DNA of 64,000 bases, from NCBI GenBank assembly GCA_902555695.1, contig CACDTV010000001.1, positions 19,559 to 83,558 on the forward strand. The letters are read 5' to 3'. The notes under the pieces were generated by a model. The model made no database searches, was not told the DNA's origin, and worked only from the letters and a program-made list of their open reading frames with translations. Shown piece by piece: positions 1 to 8,609 of the stretch. Numbering within the stretch: the first letter of the stretch is position 1; every line of letters starts with the position of its first letter. The position numbers were made by a program, and so were the translations under genes. The DNA is from an uncultured Alphaproteobacteria bacterium (GTDB taxonomy: Bacteria > Pseudomonadota > Alphaproteobacteria > HIMB59).

Positions 1-786
1 TAACGGGTTATTTTTTCCAATACCTGCAACCCACTGAATTACACCAGGAACGTTGAAATATCCTGAAATATCACCGCCTCCGTAACCTCCAGTAGTTCCC
101 CAAGCTCCAAACGACATAAAACTGTTCGCCATAGATAGGTCTTCAAAAAAACTTAAACCTCCTAAGTAATTAAATACACCAACACCAAGTGCTAAGAAAA
201 AAACAAAAAATAACCATGATTGAACAACGCTTACACTCACCATGGGTTTAAATCCACCAGATACTATATAAAATAAGACAACAGCAGTTAGTGCCCACAT
301 TGCAGAGTCTCTGGTTATTTCACCTCCGCTAATAAACTCTACAACATTACCTGTTGATCCAATAATTATACCAAGAAATGGAACAGCAAAAAATAATCCG
401 ATTATTAGTACTACAATTCTAAGAGTATTACTTTGATAATATTTATAATACATCTCTCCTGGAGTGATAAAATTAAATTTTCTACTTAACATCCACTGCC
501 TTTTAAAAAATAATATACTTCCAAGAGGAATTGTTATTACAATTGCAGCAGTAGCTAGAAAAGAGTATCCATCTGCATAAATTAATGATGGAAAAGAAAT
601 GATAGTTATGCCTGCAAATGTAGTTACTGTTGCAGAGAAAAAGAATACCCAAGGAGATACACTTCTATCTGCTAAATAGTAAGCCTCAGGGGTTTTATTT
701 TTTCTAAGAGTTCTAGCTCCCCAAAAAAGACAAAAGCTTATATAAAGGACAAGAAAGAAAAAAAACCAATAAAGATTAGCGACCAT
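1..786 (-). CDS. Sodium:solute symporter (SSS) family transporter, C-terminus truncated by window edge
   Basis: Translated by hand from the minus strand, start ATG at 786: MVANLYWFFFFLVLYISFCLFWGARTLRKNKTPEAYYLADRSVSPWVFFFSATVTTFAGITIISFPSLIYADGYSF...; multi-TM with SSS-like N-terminal motif. Missing from ORF track because it is open at the edge. Confidence 0.8.
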   Translation of the reverse strand, partial: MVANLYWFFFFLVLYISFCLFWGARTLRKNKTPEAYYLADRSVSPWVFFFSATVTTFAGITIISFPSLIYADGYSFLATAAIVITIPLGSILFFKRQWMLSRKFNFITPGEMYYKYYQSNTLRIVVLIIGLFFAVPFLGIIIGSTGNVVEFISGGEITRDSAMWALTAVVLFYIVSGGFKPMVSVSVVQSWLFFVFFLALGVGVFNYLGGLSFFEDLSMANSFMSFGAWGTTGGYGGGDISGYFNVPGVIQWVAGIGKNNPL

Positions 787-800
787 AACTCAAACTTGAA

Positions 801-1664
801 TTAAGAGTTGTAATCAGTCTTTTCCTTAATAATTCTGAGTGCCTCTAATAAATATACTCTAAAGACTTCATGGTTTTCACTCATCGGGAAATGACCAATA
901 TCTCTCATTTCAATATAAACTCCTCCTTTTATTTGTCTGGCAGTATCTTCTGTTGCTTCGGGAGGGGTTAGGTAGTCATAAGTACCAGTCAGCATGATAA
1001 CAGGGCACTTGTGACCATCGATATTTTGTAGCTCATCTCTTAAATCATGATCAACTGAATAAAAATGAAGGTCTCCTTTAAAAGCCTCTGATCCTTGAGT
1101 GTAATAATGCCAAGTTAACCATCTATCCATATCTGGAGATTGTGGGGCCATTAAATCCCAAACACCACTACCACACACTTGAGCTGCATTGGCATGAGGA
1201 TGCCTCCACCAATCAATATAAAAGCCAGGGGAATAATGCGCAGCCTCGACAGGGATCACAGCTTTAAATTTATTAGGATACTTCAGAGCTAATTGAAGAG
1301 CCACGTTTCCTCCAAAAGAAGAACCCATAAATATAGGGTTTTCAAGGTCTAAGGCCTTACAAAGTTCTACAATAAAATTACAGTAATGCTCTGCTGTTAA
1401 TTTGTATTCCTCTTTCCACCATTCTGTATTATGAGGTGGATCTGATTTACCATGTCTTGGAAGGTCGTAAGCGATAACTTGATAATTTTGAGTAATTTCT
1501 TCATCTTCCAGTAATCCTCTCCACTGATGATTGTGGCATCCAGCAGTATGCTGACATACTAATGGTGTGCCTTTTCCATTTGAAAGATAAAAGACTTTAT
1601 ACTGTTGACCATCTACCTCGATGGTAACGTATCTACCTATTGGGTCATGATGTTTTACTGCCAT
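801..1664 (-). CDS. Alpha/beta hydrolase
   Basis: Nucleophile elbow GSSFGGN, YDLPRHGKSDPP, terminal GHFPMSEN; co-directional with the flotillin/rhodopsin genes. Confidence 0.88.
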   Translation of the reverse strand: MAVKHHDPIGRYVTIEVDGQQYKVFYLSNGKGTPLVCQHTAGCHNHQWRGLLEDEEITQNYQVIAYDLPRHGKSDPPHNTEWWKEEYKLTAEHYCNFIVELCKALDLENPIFMGSSFGGNVALQLALKYPNKFKAVIPVEAAHYSPGFYIDWWRHPHANAAQVCGSGVWDLMAPQSPDMDRWLTWHYYTQGSEAFKGDLHFYSVDHDLRDELQNIDGHKCPVIMLTGTYDYLTPPEATEDTARQIKGGVYIEMRDIGHFPMSENHEVFRVYLLEALRIIKEKTDYNS

Positions 1665-1689
1665 AAATTTTTCCTTTCAATTCTCTTGA

Positions 1690-2079
1690 TCATACTGGGA
1701 CTCCTGATTGTCTTAGCAATTCAAATTGAACAGTAAAGTTTCTAAGATTTTGCATTAAGACTAAATGATTGCCCTCGATTTTAAGGTCTTCTCTAAATGA
1801 GGCTGCATAGATACCATGAAACATAGGTTTTGGAACAGGCTTTGCAAACTCTCTCCATGTTTGCTCTGATGCCCTTAATGCAAAGTCATATGGATCTAAA
1901 CCACCAGGGTTGGTATTAATATTTTTTACCTTTCCATCATGCATCTCGATAATTACTTTCACACTACCCATGTCGAAAAGAAATGAACAAGTATAATATT
2001 TAGCCATCGCTTTTATGGTTTCATCTTTTTCAGTAAGCTCTTTATATTTTTTTGCCCAGGATTTTACATCTATACTCAT
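1690..2079 (-). CDS. Small SCP2-like (sterol carrier protein 2-like) lipid-binding protein, tentative
   Basis: 129 aa; pattern FDMGSVKVIIEMHDGKVKNIN...DPYDFALRASEQTWREFAKPVPKPMFHGIYAA resembles the SCP2 fold; lies between flotillin and hydrolase. Confidence 0.5.
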   Translation of the reverse strand: MSIDVKSWAKKYKELTEKDETIKAMAKYYTCSFLFDMGSVKVIIEMHDGKVKNINTNPGGLDPYDFALRASEQTWREFAKPVPKPMFHGIYAASFREDLKIEGNHLVLMQNLRNFTVQFELLRQSGVPV

Positions 2080-2088
2080 GTTTTATAC

Positions 2089-4083
2089 CTACTTCTTTTT
2101 CCTGGGTGTCTTTGTGGCTTGTTCATCAAATCTCATATGCTTGTCCTTCTTAGGATCATCGTAGTCACCTAAAATATTCCTGATATTACTTGCCTCACCG
2201 GGCGACATACCAATTTCTTTTAAAAGACTATCTAAGAACGGCTGTTGTGCTCTATATCGAAGAGCAGAATTCACAACATTATCTGCTAAAGATCCTTTTT
2301 TGGAATATCCACCTGAGGACGCAGAGGGGTTATCAGCTTTGCCGCTTCCTTCAGCTCCTCCTCCTCCTCCTTGACTAAATCCAGGTAATCCATTTACATC
2401 GACAACTTTAATTGAGTCAATGTTTTGCATTGGTCTAACCCATTCTCTAATAATACCCTCAATTTTTTCAGCGAGTTTTTGTCTAAGTGCACTTCTTCTA
2501 CTTGCATCACTTCTAGCATTTTCCGCTTCATTTAGGGCTTTTTTGCCAGCTGCTTCAATTTCATATCTAATTTTCGCAGCCATCGATGCTAACTTTTCTC
2601 TCTCAGCATTTTTACTAGCGTCTATTACTCCAAGAGCTTTTGTCTTCTCAGCTTGTTCAACATCTCTAATGGTGTTGACTTTTTCCTCAGCTTCTACAGC
2701 CTTAGCGCGAGCATTTTCTTCTTCCATTTTAGTTTTTAAGACTGACTTAGATTTTTCTAGGACTTCCATTTGTTTTTGCTTTTCTTCAATTTCTATTCTT
2801 TTTGCCTTTTCAATATCTAAGACTCTTGTCTCTTGCTCAGCGGCAATTTTGAACGCATCAACATTTTTCTGTTGAGCAGTTTTTGCATTTTTAATTTGCT
2901 CCTCAGCCATAATATAAGCCTCTTCAGACTCATATCTTTTTCTAGCCTCTTCTTTTGCTGTTTGAGCTTTTTCCTCAGCAAGTTTAATATCAACTGATCT
3001 TTGTTTTTCTAGACGACTGAATTCAACATCTCTTTCCAATTCAAGAATAGTTTTTTCTGTCTCAATATCTTTCTGTTTAATCTCGATAGAAGTTTGTTGT
3101 TTAAACTCATTTTGTTCTTTTCTTCTTTTCTCAATTTCTTGGATAAGTTTAGTTTCTTGTAAACTTTTTTCCATCTCAACAAAGTCTTTCTTGCTAATCT
3201 TAGCTATCTCAATATCTTTTTCTGAGGAGATTTCAGCCAGCTCAGACTCTTTGTCTTTCTCAGCTTTTGTTTTTACTGTCTCAGTATTTTCGATAGCTCT
3301 TTGTTGTTCAATTTCACGTTTTTGTTGATACTTTGAAAATTCTTCCTCTTTTTCAATTTCAAGAGTTTGCTTGATAGATTGGAGGTTTTTATTTCGAATA
3401 CTTACCTCTGTATCTTTCTCAATATCATTTCTTTTCTTTTTACGTGACTGAGTAAATTCTGTAATTTGAGTTAAACCCTCAGCATCAAATGTATTTGAAG
3501 GGTCGAATACACCCACGGGAGCTTGGTTAAGAGATGTCAAAGACACGGTCTCTAACTCCAAACCAGTGTGCTTAATTGCTTCTTCAACATGAGATGCAAC
3601 ATTTTTAATGTACTCAGATCTATTCTCTTGAATTTCATCAAGGCTCATTTTTGCGGCAACAACACCTAATCCATCAACAAAACGACCTTGAACAAGTTCT
3701 TTTAAATGATCAGGCTCTAGTGTTCTATTTCCCAATGTTTGCGCGGCTATTGAGACAGCTTCAGTTGTAGGCGCTACTCTAACGTAGAATTCAGCGGTTA
3801 CTTCAGCCCTCATTCTATTTTTTGTGATAAAAGATTTACTTCCGTTTCGTTGAACCTCTATACAAAGAGTTTTCATACCCACTGAGGTAATGTTATGAAT
3901 AATAGGCAAAACGAAGGCACCTCCGCTGATCACAACTTGTTCACCTCCCATACCAGTTCTAACAAACGCTATTTCCTTTGAGGAACGCCTGTACAGCCAA
4001 TGTAGCAAGTAAACTATAATTGCTATTGCTAACGCTATTAAGATTATTATTGCAATAATATCTGCACCACTAGTAATGTTCAT
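2089..4083 (-). CDS. Flotillin-like SPFH/band-7 membrane scaffold protein
   Basis: N-terminal TM helix, SPFH-type domain (FVRTGMGGEQVVISGGAFVLPIIHNITSVGMKTLCIEVQR), long Glu/Lys/Ala coiled coil. Confidence 0.9.
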   Translation of the reverse strand: MNITSGADIIAIIILIALAIAIIVYLLHWLYRRSSKEIAFVRTGMGGEQVVISGGAFVLPIIHNITSVGMKTLCIEVQRNGSKSFITKNRMRAEVTAEFYVRVAPTTEAVSIAAQTLGNRTLEPDHLKELVQGRFVDGLGVVAAKMSLDEIQENRSEYIKNVASHVEEAIKHTGLELETVSLTSLNQAPVGVFDPSNTFDAEGLTQITEFTQSRKKKRNDIEKDTEVSIRNKNLQSIKQTLEIEKEEEFSKYQQKREIEQQRAIENTETVKTKAEKDKESELAEISSEKDIEIAKISKKDFVEMEKSLQETKLIQEIEKRRKEQNEFKQQTSIEIKQKDIETEKTILELERDVEFSRLEKQRSVDIKLAEEKAQTAKEEARKRYESEEAYIMAEEQIKNAKTAQQKNVDAFKIAAEQETRVLDIEKAKRIEIEEKQKQMEVLEKSKSVLKTKMEEENARAKAVEAEEKVNTIRDVEQAEKTKALGVIDASKNAEREKLASMAAKIRYEIEAAGKKALNEAENARSDASRRSALRQKLAEKIEGIIREWVRPMQNIDSIKVVDVNGLPGFSQGGGGGAEGSGKADNPSASSGGYSKKGSLADNVVNSALRYRAQQPFLDSLLKEIGMSPGEASNIRNILGDYDDPKKDKHMRFDEQATKTPRKKK

Positions 4084-4110
4084 ACCTATTTATCACCTCC
4101 TAAGTTGATG

Positions 4111-4812
4111 TTATTGTCCATTAACTCTCATGTCTTGTATTGCTGCTTTGTAAATTATTAAACCAAAAACTATTTTATTTAAAAAGTCTGCTAAATTATA
4201 AATCACATTAACACTATTGGGGTCAATGCCTCCGCCCAAATGCTCTATGAAATATCCCATTGGATATATAGCCCATCCAATTGTAATAATAAGTCTGTTC
4301 GAGAAGAAAACCATTTGTACATTTTCGTTTCCGCATCTAGCATTTGCTCTTCCGGCCTCTCCAACATATAGCTCACCGAGGATGTACAACCATCCAGCTA
4401 ACCAAACAATGAAACCTAATGTCTTGCTCATATAACCAGCTGCACCTAAGAAACCTGCTACAACAAAAACTAAAGTTCCAACCAATAATCTCCAGAACAT
4501 GCCTTGTTTAACTTTGACAACTGACATAAGCATTGCATAAAAAATAAGCACAAGCATTGGAAAGTTAAGAAACCAATCTATATATCTTAATAAAGTCGGG
4601 GCGGTGCCGCTGACTACCCAGAGATTTTTTACGAAAAAATAATGTATAGAGGACATCAAGCATACAACAGCTATCATTGTCATCGGTGTATGAAATCTTG
4701 TGCTTACTTTGCTACGCTCAAAAAAGAAAAACAATGTGGCACCAATCATGCCAACAGAAATTAACCAGAAAGACCCCCCTACAATGTCGTAAGGGAGAAG
4801 CATTTTATTCAT
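4111..4812 (-). CDS. Proteorhodopsin-family protein, flotillin-associated rhodopsin type
   Basis: Helix C LLRYIDWFLNFPMLVLIFYAML; helix G YNLADFLNKIVFGLIIYKAA with retinal Lys; helix B His (SSIHYFF); adjacent to flotillin. Confidence 0.93.
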   Translation of the reverse strand: MNKMLLPYDIVGGSFWLISVGMIGATLFFFFERSKVSTRFHTPMTMIAVVCLMSSIHYFFVKNLWVVSGTAPTLLRYIDWFLNFPMLVLIFYAMLMSVVKVKQGMFWRLLVGTLVFVVAGFLGAAGYMSKTLGFIVWLAGWLYILGELYVGEAGRANARCGNENVQMVFFSNRLIITIGWAIYPMGYFIEHLGGGIDPNSVNVIYNLADFLNKIVFGLIIYKAAIQDMRVNGQ

Positions 4813-4900
4813 TAAAACTTATTCCTCTTAAGTACATATTACCCGTCCTCTTTAACTAATAATAATTTTTGTTTCATATTTTGAAATAAATATTCATTGT

Positions 4901-4920
4901 AAAAACAACAAAATCTGTTG
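4901..4920 (-). terminator. Weak candidate intrinsic terminator between ABC permease and rhodopsin genes
   Basis: Minus strand CAACAGATTTTGTTGTTTTT: 5-bp stem followed by a T-run. Confidence 0.35.
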
Positions 4921-4935
4921 ATTAAAGACATTTTT

Positions 4936-6327
4936 TTATATTTGCTCCCTAATATGGGGTGCTCTGGAGTAAAGAGCAACAAGAGGTAAAATAAGAAGAC
5001 CAAATATAAATTGCTGACCCTCAAAACTTAAGCCTAGACCTGCCAAAAATGTACTAATTACTTGCAGTGCAAGAACACCGATTACTGTAAAGCCGTATCC
5101 TCCATATCCACCTAATAAGGAAGTTCCTCCTACAGCCACAGCTGCCACTGTTAAAAATAAATATTGATCACCTACACCAATGAACCCTCCACCGCTCCAA
5201 CCCAGTAACATTGCTCCGGTTGCTGCAGAGGTAAATCCACTAATGACATAAACTCCAACCCAATATGCTCTCTCAGAAATTGACAATCTGTCAGCAGATA
5301 ACCTTTTTCCACCAACAGCATATAAATTCCTTCCCCACTTAGTGTGTCTAAGTCCAACAATTAATAAAATTGAAATCAATATCCAAATTAAAATAACTGG
5401 AGGTATTGGAAGACCAAAAAATTTTCCATTTAATGAGGCCAAATTTTTTAACCAATCTGGAACAACACCAAAAACAGTTCCACCTGTAACAGTAGGAAGT
5501 GATACCAATATCTGTACTCCACCTACTACCATGAAGCCAACTCCAAGCGTGACTATTAGTGATTGACCTTGGAGGTTAAAACTTATCAACCCATTAAAAA
5601 GCCCGACGATCGTGCCAAATGCAAGAATAACTATAAACGCAAGCCAAGGAGGAACTCCAAGTGAAATAAGTGACATTAATCCTAAATTAGTCGCTCCAAT
5701 TAAAAATGGTATTGATAAATCGAGGCCGCCTAACATCACAACTAATGTCTGTCCAATTGTTGCAATTCCTAAGAAAGAAGCAAAAACTAACATAGATTTA
5801 ATATTCTGTAATGATAAGAAGCCATCAATAGAAACTGATCCTATTATAAAAAGACCAACTAGTACGGCGACTCCTATAATTACGCTTTTGTTAATGTTTA
5901 AAAATTTGTAAGCAAGAAATGCTAAGATTAAAAAACCTAATAATATGATTGCTGATACGACTGTTCTACCTGAGAAGAACCCGGGTACCAAAAAACATAG
6001 TAATATAAAAAGGCCTAAAAGAAGTAAAAATCCCGTAACAGCTATCCAGTTCTTTGCAATGAGGTCCCAAAAAAGGCTTCTTTTACTTGTGGTTTCAGTA
6101 GTTTCAGGAGGTTTAGATCCATCTTCCTTTACTAAAGATCGATAAGACCATCTAACTAAGAAAAAATGCCAGCCCCAAAGAATAATGGCGACAACAGCTA
6201 CAGAGTAAAATGCAACCTGTATCCAATCAGTTCTATCTACATAACCAAGAACTGCAGTACCTATCCCAGCAGCAACAGCAAAAAGAATTCCAAGTCCTTT
6301 TAAAAAATTATGAGTTCTTTTCTCCAT
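4936..6327 (-). CDS. Sugar-type (RbsC-like) ABC transporter permease
   Basis: GGLDLSIPFLIGATNLG, AVGGTSLLGGYGG motifs of the BPD_transp_2 family; extra N-terminal TM region. Confidence 0.88.
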   Translation of the reverse strand: MEKRTHNFLKGLGILFAVAAGIGTAVLGYVDRTDWIQVAFYSVAVVAIILWGWHFFLVRWSYRSLVKEDGSKPPETTETTSKRSLFWDLIAKNWIAVTGFLLLLGLFILLCFLVPGFFSGRTVVSAIILLGFLILAFLAYKFLNINKSVIIGVAVLVGLFIIGSVSIDGFLSLQNIKSMLVFASFLGIATIGQTLVVMLGGLDLSIPFLIGATNLGLMSLISLGVPPWLAFIVILAFGTIVGLFNGLISFNLQGQSLIVTLGVGFMVVGGVQILVSLPTVTGGTVFGVVPDWLKNLASLNGKFFGLPIPPVILIWILISILLIVGLRHTKWGRNLYAVGGKRLSADRLSISERAYWVGVYVISGFTSAATGAMLLGWSGGGFIGVGDQYLFLTVAAVAVGGTSLLGGYGGYGFTVIGVLALQVISTFLAGLGLSFEGQQFIFGLLILPLVALYSRAPHIREQI

Positions 6328-6330
6328 TTA

Positions 6331-8604
6331 CTAAACTTTTCTATCTTCTGATAGACCTCCCCATTTTTCAAGTCCTTCTTGAGATTTTAATTTTATTTTA
6401 TAAACACCAAACGCTTGCCATATCAGAGGCGAAATAGCTATTCCAATTGCAGTAATTAAAATCATTTTCCAATAAGGATAACCAATTGCGAAGAACATCG
6501 CAGACCATGTTAATGCAGCTATACTTAAAATAGCAATGTAAGGTCTGAATCTAGCAAATGATATTTTTGCTCCCATTGTTAAATATGTAAAAAATTGAAA
6601 TACAAATATTGCAAATATAATTAGAGCTGCTTCTTTAAGCCAAGTAACATCACTTGTGATAAATTCTCCTCGTATAGGTCTTGTATAGTTGATTGATGAT
6701 GTATCGCCAACAATTAATTCTGTAATAATTGGAGAGTAAAACTTACTTCCATCATCAGTAATAATTGTTCCAGATGGTGAGGCTAAAAAGTATACAGCGA
6801 GTATTGCTAATACACCGAGGAAAATAATGAAAACATTATTCAAATTGATATTCGAAAAAAGAGTTGGTGCCGTGAGTAAAAAAAGTAAAAATAAAATTAG
6901 TATTACAGCGTATCCATCTATGCCGAAGAAACTCTGTCTATTTGACTCAATTCCGTAATAAGATATTGCAGCAAATACAATAAATGAAATTGCTATTGCA
7001 AATAATACCAATGTTTGTGTTTTGATTTCTTTTCTAAATCTTGGCATAGCAATTATTACTATCGCAGATGTAAAGAAAACTATTCCTCCTAAAGTTGCGA
7101 CAGCGTAAGCGAGGCCAACCAAAGCACTCGAGGAAGATGAAAAATCAGGCAATCCCGCACCAACTCTTAGATATTCAGATGTAAAATACTGAGGAGCATA
7201 ATTTAAAATATATTGTAAGTTGGTACCCAAATCAGCGTTAACAAAATAAGCCTCTCTCGTGCCACTCCAAACACAACCGAAGAAAATAACAATTGCTGCA
7301 ATAATAAAAGACACTGTTGGGCCATCTCTATGTTTAACAAGCAAATAGACGAGATAAATCAAGGCTGCTATTCCGATAGCAATAAACATCCACACTGTAG
7401 AATTTCCACCCTCTGCGCATGCCTTACCTGTGATTAAACAATCACTCCCGGACTCAAGAGCTTTTTCAAAAATTTCAGCATCTTTAGATTTACCTCCAAA
7501 ACCTCCCACAGTCCCTCTGGTTACTTGATCAAATTTCATATGAATTTGAACAGCAGCAGCACTTAATGTTCCAATAATAAAAAATACAAAAACTGATAAA
7601 TTTTTGAATGCTTTTTGAATATAAGGAAGCGCAATAAGTATTAAAAGAGAAGCCACCAATACCGCACCATATGATAAGTCTGTTACAAAACTTTGAAATC
7701 TTTCAAACCTAAAAGTTGATAGAATAAAATTTATCAAATAAATGTTAACTGAACCTAGAATAGCTCCAAACGCACCGCCTCTTCCACCAATTAAACTTGA
7801 CCCACCTAATACAAGTGCTGTAACTGCCATCAATGTATAAGTAGTACCTTGAGTTGGGTCTCCAGAACCAATCAAACCTGTAAAAGCAATAGCTGCGAGT
7901 GCAGCGTAAACTCCACCGATAATATGAGCACCAATTCTTACAATGTAAATTCTCACTCCACTTGTATAAGCAGACTTTTCATCTGAACCCATTAATTTTA
8001 AATGTTGCCAGTAAGCAGTATGAGTTAGTGCATACCAAATAAGTGTCGAGAAAATCAAAAGTATCAGTGTGGGTTGTACTACCTCAGTTCCAGCGCTCCA
8101 AGATAACATCCAATCAGGTGCTCTACCTCCTGGTCTTGGTAAAATAACTAAATTGATACCAGAGAAAGCAAGAAACATACTTAAGGCAACTATTATTGGT
8201 TGAACTCTAATAAAAATTACGATTAAGGCATAAAGAAATTGGTAAATTACTCCTATTGCAAGAGCACATATGAAATACGCAACTGGCGATTGAATGTAAC
8301 CTGCAGCATAAAGTTGTATTGTCGTTACATTAATAAAACCAATAAGTGGTCCTATTGATAAATCGACTGTCACTCTGCCGGCTAAAGCCAACGCAGTAAG
8401 AGCATAAGTAGCAAGAATAAGAGGTGTTGAAACCATAATTGCAGTTCCAATACCCGAGCCTGAAATTATTTGTGGTCCTCTAATCATTGCAAAAATCATT
8501 AGGGCAAAAAATATAAATATTGGAACGATTAAGTATTTTGTTGACTGGGGATCAGAACCTGGAATTTGAGAGGGTTTTATTGCTGCTACAAGTTGATTAA
8601 CCAT
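6331..8604 (-). CDS. Sugar-type ABC transporter permease with large C-terminal membrane extension (757 aa)
   Basis: N-terminal ~335 aa RbsC-like (VTVDLSIGPLIGF, LVLGGSSLIGGRGG), then ~400 aa of additional hydrophobic segments. Confidence 0.85.
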   Translation of the reverse strand: MVNQLVAAIKPSQIPGSDPQSTKYLIVPIFIFFALMIFAMIRGPQIISGSGIGTAIMVSTPLILATYALTALALAGRVTVDLSIGPLIGFINVTTIQLYAAGYIQSPVAYFICALAIGVIYQFLYALIVIFIRVQPIIVALSMFLAFSGINLVILPRPGGRAPDWMLSWSAGTEVVQPTLILLIFSTLIWYALTHTAYWQHLKLMGSDEKSAYTSGVRIYIVRIGAHIIGGVYAALAAIAFTGLIGSGDPTQGTTYTLMAVTALVLGGSSLIGGRGGAFGAILGSVNIYLINFILSTFRFERFQSFVTDLSYGAVLVASLLILIALPYIQKAFKNLSVFVFFIIGTLSAAAVQIHMKFDQVTRGTVGGFGGKSKDAEIFEKALESGSDCLITGKACAEGGNSTVWMFIAIGIAALIYLVYLLVKHRDGPTVSFIIAAIVIFFGCVWSGTREAYFVNADLGTNLQYILNYAPQYFTSEYLRVGAGLPDFSSSSSALVGLAYAVATLGGIVFFTSAIVIIAMPRFRKEIKTQTLVLFAIAISFIVFAAISYYGIESNRQSFFGIDGYAVILILFLLFLLTAPTLFSNINLNNVFIIFLGVLAILAVYFLASPSGTIITDDGSKFYSPIITELIVGDTSSINYTRPIRGEFITSDVTWLKEAALIIFAIFVFQFFTYLTMGAKISFARFRPYIAILSIAALTWSAMFFAIGYPYWKMILITAIGIAISPLIWQAFGVYKIKLKSQEGLEKWGGLSEDRKV

Positions 8605-8609
8605 TATAA

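Noticed and set aside
1716-1732. AATTCAAATTGAACA resembling the ATTCA operator
   Set aside because: Lies inside the coding sequence of the SCP2-like gene, imperfect flanks; likely chance in AT-rich DNA.
2190-2875. Plus-strand ORFs (62 and 151 aa) opposite the flotillin gene
   Set aside because: Antisense to a Glu/Lys/Ala-rich coiled-coil; Ser/Leu/Phe-rich translation is a composition artefact.
4839-5024. 61-aa minus-strand ORF before the rhodopsin gene
   Set aside because: Overlaps the end of the permease gene in another frame; no recognisable domain.
5342-6437. Several plus-strand ORFs antisense to ABC permeases
   Set aside because: Shadow ORFs of strongly supported minus-strand permeases.
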